This document shows positions 8,837 through 17,144 of a DNA stretch of 64,000 nt, one piece after another (within the stretch, counting starts at the first letter, position 1; each line of letters opens with the position of its first letter). A program made the translations under genes and the position numbers. The stretch comes from Aromatoleum evansii (GTDB taxonomy: Bacteria > Pseudomonadota > Gammaproteobacteria > Burkholderiales > Rhodocyclaceae), in NCBI RefSeq assembly GCF_012910805.1, contig NZ_WTVK01000026.1, forward strand, positions 1-64,000. Direction: 5' to 3'. Under the pieces are notes generated by a model, which was not told where the DNA came from, did not search any database, and was given only the letters and a program-made list of their open reading frames with translations.

Positions 8837-10033
8837 ATGTCGATGGATAGCGTTGTAGTGTGCGACAAGAGCTACCGTTTCAACGGACGCTGCCTCATGC
8901 GGGCTGTTCCGACAGCGGTTTTGGTGTGTTTCATGGTGTCGTTTTTTTTGCCTATATCGTCGAAAGCATCGAATAATATCTTTTATGCTGGAGTGGCCGT
9001 TCCTGCTTTAATCTGGTGGTTTAGAAATCCCCGCAGCTGTTTCAGCGTTTTTCGTGTTTCGGTCCCGTTTTTCGTTTTTTTTGCCTTGCTTTCCTTTTTT
9101 CTCGGCTGGAAGGATCTCTCTTTCCTGGAGAGTTCGTCCTACCTTTTGCTCATGTTCATCGCCTGCGCGATGCTCGAGCAGCACCGGCGTGCGATTGTTG
9201 GAGCCTTCCTGATTTTCGCGATCGTCTGTTTTGCGATGTTGTTTGTCGGAATAATCGAGTGGATCAAAGTGATGCGAGTCGCCGATGTTGCGCCGAGGAT
9301 CATTTTGTGGGGGCAGTCAGAGAATCCGATCTTTGCAGCCTTGATGATCATTTGCGGCATGACCTTCCTCTGGGTGTTCCATGTCGAGGACTATCTTGCG
9401 AGGCGCGCGGATTGGGTCAAGTGGTTTGGATTCTGTGCCTTTGTCAGCTTGTGTATCACGTGCGCAGTCGTCTTTCAGGCTCGGTCTGCACTGATTGGAC
9501 TGTTCTTGTTTCTCGCGGCTTACGTTATACAGCGCGATTATCTCAAACCCGCATTAATTGCGGTCGCATTGCTCCTTCTTGGGCTTCTCGTTTCAGGTGC
9601 CGGAGATGTCCTGCTGGAACGAGGCGTGAGTTTTCGGCCGGCGATTTGGGAAGCCGCAATTCGACGGATCTTAGAGGACTGCAGCATCGTTACGGGGTGC
9701 GGCAGGGATCGTCACAAGCTGTTAGGCGCGTTCGAACATCCTCACAGCGCATATCTCTCCGTGCTCTACCAAGGGGGGGGGATTGGATTCGCCTTGTTTG
9801 CGGCCATGGGAACAACGTTTCTCGTATCGACCTGGAGGGCGAGATCGCGCTGGTTGCTGGTGGCCCTTGTCGGTTGGGGAGGCGTGGTGACGACGACTGG
9901 AGGAGTTTTCGTTCAGCCACGACCGTTATGGGTGTATGTGTGGATACCCACTTTCATGGCATTACTGGAGACGGGACGTCCCGCCCTTGAAGCGTATTAC
10001 CTTGTCCGGAGTCGGGTTAGTTCGTCCGACTGA
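8837..10033 (+). CDS. O-antigen ligase family membrane protein (WaaL/Wzy_C type)
   Basis: A 398-residue polytopic membrane protein with about ten or more hydrophobic segments. The large periplasmic loop region contains QARSALIGLFLF and later FEHPHSAYLSVLYQGGGIGFALF, which match the Wzy_C pattern (conserved Arg, then His followed by a glycine-rich segment). Ligases of this type join undecaprenyl-linked O-polysaccharide to lipid A-core at the periplasmic face. The ATG at 8837 with GAGAG 6 nt upstream is preferred over a TTG at 8795. GC is visibly lower than in the flanking genes. Its 3' end overlaps the convergent kinase-like gene by 17 bp. Confidence 0.8.
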   Translation: MSMDSVVVCDKSYRFNGRCLMRAVPTAVLVCFMVSFFLPISSKASNNIFYAGVAVPALIWWFRNPRSCFSVFRVSVPFFVFFALLSFFLGWKDLSFLESSSYLLLMFIACAMLEQHRRAIVGAFLIFAIVCFAMLFVGIIEWIKVMRVADVAPRIILWGQSENPIFAALMIICGMTFLWVFHVEDYLARRADWVKWFGFCAFVSLCITCAVVFQARSALIGLFLFLAAYVIQRDYLKPALIAVALLLLGLLVSGAGDVLLERGVSFRPAIWEAAIRRILEDCSIVTGCGRDRHKLLGAFEHPHSAYLSVLYQGGGIGFALFAAMGTTFLVSTWRARSRWLLVALVGWGGVVTTTGGVFVQPRPLWVYVWIPTFMALLETGRPALEAYYLVRSRVSSSD

Positions 10034-10679
10034 GATTTGGCACGCGTGCGATGTGCTTGGGTTCGATATGGATGGTGGAGTCGAAATTATACGCAGCAAG
10101 AAAGTGTGAGCCGCCGATCTCATTCACGAAACGCGTGTCGGCCTTGTAGCGGAACACGTGGCGAAAATTGCGCACGCGCTTGTGCCGACTGATCGGGCCG
10201 CGCTGCACGCTCATGTCGGAGACGTCGATCAGGCCGAAGCCGCCGTCGGGCATGAGCAGGACGTTGCCCAGATGCAGCGAGCGGAAGTAGATGCCTTCGT
10301 CGTGGAGCCGGGCGATGAAGCCGGCGAGGCGCAGTAGCAACGCGGAGCGCTCTTCGGCGCCCAAGCCGGGCAGTAGGCTGCGGATGGTGTCGCCGGGCAG
10401 GGGCCAGTAGCGCACCGCCGTCTTGCGCTCGCTGTCGATGGCGTAGGTTTCGAGCACCTGTGGGCAGGGGATGTCGCGTGCGGCGAGCGCTTCGGCGTTG
10501 CGCCGGAAACAGTCGGCCGGCGGAAAGAACAGCGCCGAGGACAGGAAGCGCTTGCGGCGGAAGAGCTTGAGGAAGGAGCCGTCGGCCAGGCGCAGGACCT
10601 TTTCGCCGCGCTGGTCGGCTTCGATGACCGTCGCGCCCTTGCGCAAGGCGGAAAAGGCTTCACGGTTGAGTGGGGTCAC
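10017..10679 (-). CDS. LPS-kinase-like / toluene-tolerance-type protein
   Basis: A 220-residue protein of the small kinase-like group often named toluene tolerance protein in Pseudomonas. The ATP-lobe lysine is in SFLKLF (K38). The catalytic loop reads YFRSLHLGNVLL at 131-142, so the usual H-R-D triad is F-R-S (132-134), while N139 and the metal-binding D152 in GLIDVSDM remain. It may therefore be a divergent or inactive kinase. It lies divergently from msbA and convergently overlaps the ligase gene. A P. aeruginosa core locus also has a kinase-like gene beside msbA, from memory. A role in core phosphorylation is inference. Confidence 0.72.
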   Translation of the reverse strand: MTPLNREAFSALRKGATVIEADQRGEKVLRLADGSFLKLFRRKRFLSSALFFPPADCFRRNAEALAARDIPCPQVLETYAIDSERKTAVRYWPLPGDTIRSLLPGLGAEERSALLLRLAGFIARLHDEGIYFRSLHLGNVLLMPDGGFGLIDVSDMSVQRGPISRHKRVRNFRHVFRYKADTRFVNEIGGSHFLAAYNFDSTIHIEPKHIARVPNLSRTN

Positions 10680-10751
10680 TGGGCGCTGCCGCGAGAATCA
10701 AAGGTACAATTTTAACCCGCATGTTGCAGTGCAGGCCGGTAATTTGCGGCA

Positions 10752-12584
10752 GTGCACGAATCCCCTTTCCGGAAGCCCCACAACTTGAAGCGCAAAAAAG
10801 ACACGCAGGCCGCTTCCAGCCTCAAGATCTATCTCCGTCTGCTGAGCTATGTCCGGCCCTATGTGCCGGCGTTTGCGCTCAGCATTGTCGGTTTCCTGAT
10901 CTTCGCGTCCTCCCAGCCGATGCTGGCGGGCATCCTGAAGTACTTCGTCGACGGGCTCTCCAATCCCGATGCGGCGCTGTTCGCGGGCGTGCCGCTGCTG
11001 GAGTCGCTGCCGCTGATGAAGGCGGTGCCGGTGATGATCGTCGCGATCGCGGTGTGGCAGGGCCTCGGCTCCTACCTGGGCAACTACTTCCTTGCCAAGG
11101 TCTCGCTGGGCCTCGTGCAGGATCTGCGGCTGGCGCTGTTCGACAGCCTGCTGCGGCTGCCGAACCGCTATTTCGACGAGACCAACTCGGGGCACCTGAT
11201 CTCGCGCATCACCTTCAACGTGACGATGGTCACCGGCGCGGCGACCGACGCGATCAAGGTCGTGATCCGCGAGGGGCTCACGATCGTGTTTCTGTTCGGC
11301 TACCTGCTGTGGATGAACTGGAAGCTCACCCTGGTGATGCTCGCGATCCTGCCGGTGATCGGGGTGATGGTGGCGAGCGCGAGCCGCAAGTTCCGCAAGC
11401 AGAGCAAGAAGATCCAGGCCGCGATGGGCGACGTGACGCATGTCGCGTCCGAGACGATCCAGGGCTACCGCGTCGTTCGCAGCTTCGGCGGCGAAGCGTA
11501 TGAATCCCGGCGCTTCCAGGCGGCGAGCGAGGACAACACGCGCAAGCAGCTCAGGATGGTGAAGACCGGCGCGACCTACACGCCGATGCTGCAGCTGGTG
11601 AGCTACACGGCGATGTCGGTGCTGCTGTTCCTCGTATTGTGGTTGCGCGGCGACTCGTCGGCGGGCGACCTTGTCGCCTACATCACGGCGGCCGGGTTGT
11701 TGCCGAAGCCGATTCGCCAGCTCTCCGAAGTGAGTTCCACGATCCAGAAGGGCGTAGCGGGGGCCGAGAGCATTTTCGAGCAGCTCGATACGCCGCCCGA
11801 AGAGGATCGCGGCACGGTCGCGCGCGAGCGCGTCGCTGGGCGGCTTGAGGTCCGCGACCTGAGCTTCCGCTATCCAGGCAGCAACCGTCTGGTGCTCGAC
11901 GGTATCGACTTCACCGTCGAGCCTGGGCAGATGGTGGCGCTGGTGGGGCGTTCCGGTAGCGGCAAGTCGACACTCGCGAACCTGATCCCGCGCTTCTACC
12001 ATCACGAGAGCGGGCAGATCCTGCTCGACGGCGTGGACGTCGAGGACTACACGCTGAAGAACCTGCGCCGCCACATCGCGCTGGTGACGCAGCAGGTGAC
12101 CCTCTTCAACGACACGGTGGCGAACAACATCGCCTACGGCGATCTCGCCGATGCGCCGCGCGAAGCTGTGGAGGCGGCGGCGCAGGCGGCCTTCGCGGCG
12201 GAGTTCATCGAGCGTCTGCCGCAGGGCTACGATACCGAGATCGGCGAGAACGGCGTGATGCTGTCCGGTGGCCAGCGCCAGCGCCTGGCGATCGCGCGCG
12301 CGCTGCTGAAGGACGCGCCGGTACTGATTCTCGACGAGGCGACCTCGGCACTCGACACCGAGTCCGAGCGCCACATCCAGGCGGCGCTCGATCGCGTGAT
12401 GGCGGGCCGCACGACGCTGGTGATCGCGCATCGGTTGTCGACGATCGAGAAGGCTGACGTGATCATGGTGATGGAGCAGGGGCGGATCGTCGAGCGCGGC
12501 TCGCATGCGGAACTGCTCGCTCGGGACGGGGCGTACGCGCGGCTGCATGCAATGCAGTTCGCGGAGCAGGTTGTCGAGGGCTAG
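10752..12584 (+). CDS. msbA: Lipid A export ATP-binding/permease protein MsbA
   Basis: A 610-residue ABC exporter half-transporter that flips lipid A-core across the inner membrane as a homodimer. Six membrane segments occupy about 30-320. The nucleotide-binding domain has Walker A GRSGSGKST at 399-407, signature LSGGQRQRLA at about 504 and Walker B VLILDEATSALD from about 524. The start is uncertain: the GTG at 10752 has little ribosome-binding signal, while a TTG at 10785 (MKRKKDTQ...) has GGAAG 9 nt upstream and may be the true start. A TACAAT at 10705-10710 could be a -10 element but lacks a good -35. It is monocistronic in this locus. Confidence 0.93.
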   Translation: MHESPFRKPHNLKRKKDTQAASSLKIYLRLLSYVRPYVPAFALSIVGFLIFASSQPMLAGILKYFVDGLSNPDAALFAGVPLLESLPLMKAVPVMIVAIAVWQGLGSYLGNYFLAKVSLGLVQDLRLALFDSLLRLPNRYFDETNSGHLISRITFNVTMVTGAATDAIKVVIREGLTIVFLFGYLLWMNWKLTLVMLAILPVIGVMVASASRKFRKQSKKIQAAMGDVTHVASETIQGYRVVRSFGGEAYESRRFQAASEDNTRKQLRMVKTGATYTPMLQLVSYTAMSVLLFLVLWLRGDSSAGDLVAYITAAGLLPKPIRQLSEVSSTIQKGVAGAESIFEQLDTPPEEDRGTVARERVAGRLEVRDLSFRYPGSNRLVLDGIDFTVEPGQMVALVGRSGSGKSTLANLIPRFYHHESGQILLDGVDVEDYTLKNLRRHIALVTQQVTLFNDTVANNIAYGDLADAPREAVEAAAQAAFAAEFIERLPQGYDTEIGENGVMLSGGQRQRLAIARALLKDAPVLILDEATSALDTESERHIQAALDRVMAGRTTLVIAHRLSTIEKADVIMVMEQGRIVERGSHAELLARDGAYARLHAMQFAEQVVEG

Positions 12585-12598
12585 TGTTGCACGCCGTG

Positions 12599-12743
12599 TG
12601 GCCCTTTGGTTGGCACGGCGGAGCGAAGCGGAGACTCCCGGGCTGGGGTGGGGATGGGGGGCTCGACGGCGCTCGCAACACACCCATCCCCATCCTGCCC
12701 TTCCCCTTGAAGGGGAAGGTACTTCCTAATTGGCTCCTGCGCT
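12599..12743. repeat. Intergenic dyad-rich segment between msbA and sulfatase gene
   Basis: The 145 bp between two convergent genes hold a GGGGATGGG run matched by an inverted CCCATCCCC run about 40 nt later, then a perfect 10-bp inverted repeat at 12699-12719 (CCTTCCCCTT-G-AAGGGGAAGG). Such arrays are common intergenic repeats in high-GC proteobacteria. The hairpin may help end both transcripts, but there is no clear T tract. Confidence 0.55.
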
Positions 12744-14798
12744 TTATTGCGCCGCCCGGCGGTTGTCGTACATCATGAAGCGCGAGGTCTCGTGCAGCCC
12801 CCGCGCAAGCGCTGCGAGGCGGGCGAATTCCTCGGGGTGGGCGTCGGCGACGTTGTCGGTCGGGGTCTTCGACGCGAGGTCGTGCATCGTCGCGTGGCTG
12901 CCGTCGTGGTTCATCTGCACCAGGAAGTTGCGCGTGACGGCGCCGATCAGCGGGAAGGCGCCTTCGCGCAGGATCACATGCACGGCGCGCTCGCCTTCGG
13001 GCGCGGGGAGCTGCACGTCGCGGCCGAGCGCGCCATTGCGGTATTCGACGCCGAGCAGGCCGGCGACGGTCGGCAGCAGGTCGACGAGGCTCGCGGCTTC
13101 CTCGAATACCCGCGGTTTCAGCAGCTTGGGCGCGTAGATCACCGCCGGGACGTGGGTACTCTCGAGGTTCAGCTGCTCGAAGGCCGGCGGCATGAAGGGC
13201 AGGCGGCTGATGCGGCCGTTGTGGTCGCCGAAGAGCACGAAGATGGTGTTGTCGAACCAGCCGTCGCGCTTGGCGATCTCCATCAGGCGGCCGATGTTGT
13301 GGTCCAGCAGGCGCACGGCGTTGTACTGGTCGACGTCCTGGAAGCTCGCGTCCTGCACTTCCTGCAGCGAGGGCTTGCGGATTTCGAAGCCCTCGTTGTC
13401 GGCGGGGATGGTGTAGGGCCGGTGGTTGCCGGCGGTCTGGATGTAGGCGAAGAAGGGGCGCTTCTTCGCGTCGTCCTTGAGCAGGGCGCTGCTCTCGCGG
13501 AACAGGTTGAGGTCGGAGATGCCCCACACGTCGTCGTTGGGCGACTTCCACCCGCCTTCCTCGACGAGCTCGATGCCGTCGATGCTGCTCTGGATCAGCG
13601 CGTTCATGTTGGCCCAGCCGGCGCTGCCGCCGATCGCGTAGACCTTGCGGTGCTCCTTCAGTGCGTTGATGACCGTGTGCTGGTTGCTGATGAAGGGGTT
13701 GCGCGTCGCGCTCTCGGCGCGGGCGGCGTCGGGGATGCCGGTGATGCTGGCCCACACGGTTTTTGCGGTACCGGACACCGGGACGTGGAAATTGCGGAAC
13801 AGCCAGCCGTCGCGCGCGATCGCGTCGAGGTTGGGGGTCGGGTTCAGGGGGTTGCCGAAGCTGCCGACGCGGCTCGCGCCGAGCGATTCGAGCATCACGA
13901 AGACGACGTTGGGCGTGCGCTGGAATTGCAGGCGGTGCGGCTGGGGGCCGATGTGGCGCGTGACGTTGAGCTTCTCGGGGTCGGGCTGAGTGACGCCGAG
14001 GTAGCGCGTCATCAGCTCGTAGTGCTTCGCGACCTGGGCGCGGTCGAAGGTTTCCTGCGGCGTGCGGATGGTGTCGTAGATGAAGATCACCGGGTTGAGG
14101 CCCAACGCGCCGACCGCCGAGTTGCCCGACACGAAGGCATCGCTCCAGCGCAGCGGCACGGGGTTCGAGGGGTTGATGCTGGTGAGGCGGCCGATCAGGC
14201 CGAGCAGGGTCAGGATGGCGAGCGCGAACGCGCCGACGGCGGCGCGTGAGATCGTCGGCCTCACGCGTGCGGGCCGGTCGAGCAGTCGGCGTTCGAGGCG
14301 GATCGCGGCCCACAGCACGAGCACCGATGCGGCGAGCCAGCCGGCGGTGATCTGCAATACCGGGTAGCTCTGCCACAGCATGCCCGCCGAGATGTCCTTG
14401 TTGCCGAGGAAGCGCAGGATGGTCGAATTGATGCGCAGGCCGAGGTAGTCGTAGTGGCCGAAGTCGAGTACGTAGACGAGCAGCACGAAAAGGATTGCGA
14501 GGCCCAGGTACAGCCGCGAGAGGCCGCGCACGAGGCCGCAGCGCACGAGGTTCGCGCGCGGCAGGAAGGCCAGCAGCGCGACCGGCAGCATCATCAGGAT
14601 CGCCAGGCGCAGGTCGAAGCGCAGGCCGATGCCGACCGCCTCGACAATGCGCTCGCGGTCGATGCCGCCCATGGCGTCGAAATCGGCGAAGCCGATCAGG
14701 AAGGCGCCGCGCAGCAGCGCGAAGACGGCGAAGAGCAGGGCCGTGCCGCCGAGGAGGTAGCGCACGCGGCGGGAGTGGAGCCAATCGGTCAGGAGCAT
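12744..14798 (-). CDS. LTA synthase/sulfatase-fold membrane phosphotransferase
   Basis: A 684-residue protein with about five N-terminal membrane segments (to roughly residue 220) and a periplasmic alkaline-phosphatase-fold domain. It shows NVVFVMLESLGASRVGSFG with the first metal-binding Glu, the nucleophile segment SGTAKT with Thr344/Thr347, FFAYIQTAGNHRPY, and FVLFGDHNGR with the metal Asp-His pair. Relatives transfer phosphoglycerol or phosphoethanolamine from phospholipids to periplasmic glucans, LPS or teichoic acid. The context suggests a modification of LPS core or periplasmic glucan, which is inference. It lies downstream of the kinase operon on the same strand after a 22-bp inverted repeat. 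Confidence 0.82.
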   Translation of the reverse strand: MLLTDWLHSRRVRYLLGGTALLFAVFALLRGAFLIGFADFDAMGGIDRERIVEAVGIGLRFDLRLAILMMLPVALLAFLPRANLVRCGLVRGLSRLYLGLAILFVLLVYVLDFGHYDYLGLRINSTILRFLGNKDISAGMLWQSYPVLQITAGWLAASVLVLWAAIRLERRLLDRPARVRPTISRAAVGAFALAILTLLGLIGRLTSINPSNPVPLRWSDAFVSGNSAVGALGLNPVIFIYDTIRTPQETFDRAQVAKHYELMTRYLGVTQPDPEKLNVTRHIGPQPHRLQFQRTPNVVFVMLESLGASRVGSFGNPLNPTPNLDAIARDGWLFRNFHVPVSGTAKTVWASITGIPDAARAESATRNPFISNQHTVINALKEHRKVYAIGGSAGWANMNALIQSSIDGIELVEEGGWKSPNDDVWGISDLNLFRESSALLKDDAKKRPFFAYIQTAGNHRPYTIPADNEGFEIRKPSLQEVQDASFQDVDQYNAVRLLDHNIGRLMEIAKRDGWFDNTIFVLFGDHNGRISRLPFMPPAFEQLNLESTHVPAVIYAPKLLKPRVFEEAASLVDLLPTVAGLLGVEYRNGALGRDVQLPAPEGERAVHVILREGAFPLIGAVTRNFLVQMNHDGSHATMHDLASKTPTDNVADAHPEEFARLAALARGLHETSRFMMYDNRRAAQ

Positions 14799-14824
14799 GG
14801 GTGTGCGGTTATCAGTTAATTCTC

Positions 14825-14881
14825 GTTCGCCCTGAGCTTGTCGAAGGGCATTTGCAGGGCTTCGACAAGCTCAGGGCGAAC
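14825..14881. repeat. Perfect 22-bp inverted repeat (intergenic hairpin)
   Basis: Arms at 14825-14846 (starting GTTCGCCCTGAGCTTGTC) and 14860-14881 are exact reverse complements with a 13-nt loop. This CCTGAGCTTGTCGAAGG family is a widespread intergenic repeat in proteobacteria, from general knowledge. It sits between the stop of the two-domain kinase gene and the start of the sulfatase-fold gene, both leftward, so it could terminate or protect the core-operon mRNA. Confidence 0.8.
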
Positions 14882-14912
14882 GGAAGTTCGACTTCAGGTT
14901 GTATATGAGCGC

Positions 14913-16373
14913 TCAGGGGCGGCCGGGCAGCATCGCGGCCAGCCAGCGATGGAGTGGCGAATCCGCGGGCCAGTTGCGCAGGAAGCGGGCGCAATCGCGG
15001 CGCCAGGCACGGTGGAAGCCGCCGATTGTAGCGTGCTGGCGGACCGCATCAAGGTCGATCAGCAAGGCCTTGTTACCGTCCCACAGCAGGTTGGTGGCCT
15101 TCAAATCACCATGGCTTATGCGTTCCCGATACAGGGTGGCGAAGAGCGTCTTGAGGGACGCGGCTTCCGCGGGGGCGGGTACCTCGTCGGCACGCAGTTG
15201 CGTGAGCATGTCGGGGCCGCCGCAGTATTCGGTGACGAGCCAGGCGCGGGCGCGCAGCGGGCCCCAGCGCTCCTCGATCAGTGCCAGTGGCGTGGGTGTC
15301 GGGATGCCGAACAGGGCAAGCCGGTGCCCTTCGCGCCACGAGTGCCAGGCTCGCGTCGGGCGCCAGGCGCGCGAGAGCGCGTGACCGAAGTGCTTGAGGT
15401 TGTAGCGCTTGATGACGAAGCGGCGCTGGCCGAGTTCGACGAGCGAGACGGTGCAGGTGTTGCCGCGCTTGAGCGGGTGGCCGGTCTCGACCCAGTGGTC
15501 GGGGTCGGCGAGCAGGGGGGCGAGGGCGTCGGCCTCCGTGCGCACCACGGCCTCGAAGCGGTGCAGGCTGCGCTGCACGCGGAACAGCGTGCAGTCGCGC
15601 CCGGTCTTGGCGAGGTAGTCGCGCAGGCGCCAGGCGCGTTCGTGGCGCAGCGCGCGGGCAAGCACGGCGTCGTCTAGGGATTGCGCGCCGCCGTCGCGGT
15701 AGGCGGCGAGCAGCGGCGCGAGCGCGCCATCCCAGGTGCGCGGCAACTGTGCGATGAGCATCGCGAGGTCGCGTGCAGCGGGCTTGGCGGCGAGCGGGGC
15801 AGTTGCGCTCGTCACGGCGTCGCCGTCGATGAGGTAAAGATGTCCGTCGTGCAGCAGGAAGTTGCCGAAGTGCAGGTCGTCGTGGGCGAGGCCGGCGCGG
15901 TGCAGTTGCCCGAGCAGGCGGAAGGCGGGCACGAGCAGCGCGCACGCATCGGCGTCGCCGGGTAGGCGGTCGGCGAGGGGACGCCAGTGTTCGAGCAGCG
16001 TCGTCGCGCCGTCGAGGAATTCGGTGGTCAGCAGGTGGCCGCCGCCGGGCAGCGCGGCCGCGGCGATGAGGGCCGGGGTCGGAATGCCGGCCGCGGCGAG
16101 CGCCGCGATGCCCCTGCGTTCGCGTTCGGCGCGGCGGGCGCTGTCCTTGTCGATGAAGAGCTTGGCGAGCACGCGGCGGCCGTCGAGCAGGCTGTCGCCG
16201 ACGACGCGTCGGCCGGGCAGTACGCGCAGGAGGCGCGTCGTGACAAGTTCGCTCCTCCCGCCGAGGGCGACGCGGAAAGGTACGGCGGGCGTGCGTCCGG
16301 CGGCGCGTAGCGTGGCCGCGTCGGCGAGCGGAGCGTCGGTCGCGATTAGCGCAGGTTGAAGATGGTCGGTCAT
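14913..16373 (-). CDS. Two-domain LPS-kinase-like protein (tandem kinase fusion)
   Basis: A 486-residue cytoplasmic protein made of two complete Kdo/WaaP-InaA-like kinase domains. Domain 1 (about 30-230) has K71 in VLAKLFIDKD, catalytic loop HDDLHFGN (H164, D166, N171) and LIDGDAV (D183, D185). Domain 2 (about 300-480) has K322 in FVIKRYN, HGDLKATN (H421, D423, N428) and LLIDLDAV (D440, D442). Both appear competent. The ATG at 16373 overlaps the upstream kinase stop by 4 bp. From memory, the P. aeruginosa core locus also has a protein of about this size beside waaP. Two different core positions may be phosphorylated by one polypeptide, which is inference. Confidence 0.82.
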   Translation of the reverse strand: MTDHLQPALIATDAPLADAATLRAAGRTPAVPFRVALGGRSELVTTRLLRVLPGRRVVGDSLLDGRRVLAKLFIDKDSARRAERERRGIAALAAAGIPTPALIAAAALPGGGHLLTTEFLDGATTLLEHWRPLADRLPGDADACALLVPAFRLLGQLHRAGLAHDDLHFGNFLLHDGHLYLIDGDAVTSATAPLAAKPAARDLAMLIAQLPRTWDGALAPLLAAYRDGGAQSLDDAVLARALRHERAWRLRDYLAKTGRDCTLFRVQRSLHRFEAVVRTEADALAPLLADPDHWVETGHPLKRGNTCTVSLVELGQRRFVIKRYNLKHFGHALSRAWRPTRAWHSWREGHRLALFGIPTPTPLALIEERWGPLRARAWLVTEYCGGPDMLTQLRADEVPAPAEAASLKTLFATLYRERISHGDLKATNLLWDGNKALLIDLDAVRQHATIGGFHRAWRRDCARFLRNWPADSPLHRWLAAMLPGRP

Positions 16374-17143
16374 CGGCGGGCGGCCTTGCGGTGGTGGCGG
16401 CGCAGGATGCGGGCCACGAGGCGTGCGGCGTCGTCGTCGAGGGCGTCGCGCCCCAGGTAGCGCAGCAGGAAGCGCAGGCGCTCGGTGGCGGCGGGCCCCC
16501 TGGTGTGGCGGTTCAGCGCGTCGAGGTCGCGCGCGCGGTCGCGTGTGCCGAGGACGATGCGGCGCGTCTTCTCGAGGTCGATCAGGCGGGCGCTGGCGAG
16601 CGGGCCATCGACGCGCACGAAGACGTGCTTCGGGTACAGGCAGTTGTGCAGGTGGCCGGCGCCGTGCAGCGTGCGCGCGAGGCCGGCCACGGCGTCGACG
16701 ATTGCGCGGCGGGTCGCGCGCGGCAGCGTCGGCCAGTCGGCGAGCCAGCGGTCGAGCGGGCGGTGGTCGTCGAGCGCGCGCGTGACGAGCAGCGCGCAGA
16801 CCTTGCCGGCGATGCGGCGCTGGCCGAAGAACACCGCCTCGAGCGCGGGCACGTCGTCGTGCTGGTAGCGGCGGATGTTGCGGAATTCGCGTGCGAAAGT
16901 GGCTTCGCCGAGCGGGTGGCGCAGGCTGCGGCTGAGGTGGTCGATCTGGCGCTTGAGGTAGAAGGCCTGCGAGCGGCCGTCGGCGTCCGCAAGTTCCAGC
17001 CGGCTCACGCTGCTCCAGCCGCCGCGGCCGGTGTTGGGGGTGTCGACGCTGTCGAGTTCGAGTGCCCACAGGGCGTCGAAGCGGTCGAGGCCGTGCTGCG
17101 CGAAGAGCGCGCGGGCGGAGTCGGCGAGGTAGTCGTCCGTCAC
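16370..17143 (-). CDS. Lipopolysaccharide kinase InaA family protein
   Basis: A 257-residue kinase-like protein. K64 in FYLKRQIDHL fits the ATP-binding lysine, REFRNIRRY near 86-94 the helix-C glutamate region, and HLHNCLYPKHVFVR at 164-177 the catalytic loop. As in other InaA proteins the HRD motif is altered (H166-N-C168), with D189 in ARLIDLEKTRR kept. It lies 1 bp after the preceding kinase gene in transcription order and overlaps the two-domain kinase gene by 4 bp. It probably contributes to heptose phosphorylation of the inner core. Catalytic competence is uncertain because the usual catalytic Asp is absent. Confidence 0.8.
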   Translation of the reverse strand: MTDDYLADSARALFAQHGLDRFDALWALELDSVDTPNTGRGGWSSVSRLELADADGRSQAFYLKRQIDHLSRSLRHPLGEATFAREFRNIRRYQHDDVPALEAVFFGQRRIAGKVCALLVTRALDDHRPLDRWLADWPTLPRATRRAIVDAVAGLARTLHGAGHLHNCLYPKHVFVRVDGPLASARLIDLEKTRRIVLGTRDRARDLDALNRHTRGPAATERLRFLLRYLGRDALDDDAARLVARILRRHHRKAARR

Positions 17144-17144
17144 C

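Noticed and set aside
10698-12683. A 661-codon open frame antisense to msbA
   Set aside because: It mirrors the MsbA codons and begins in the intergenic repeat; no start signal or family motif.
14913-17069. A 718-residue version of the two-domain kinase
   Set aside because: The first 232 residues are Arg/Pro-rich out-of-frame translation of the InaA-type gene; the ATG at 16373 overlapping that gene's stop is the natural start.
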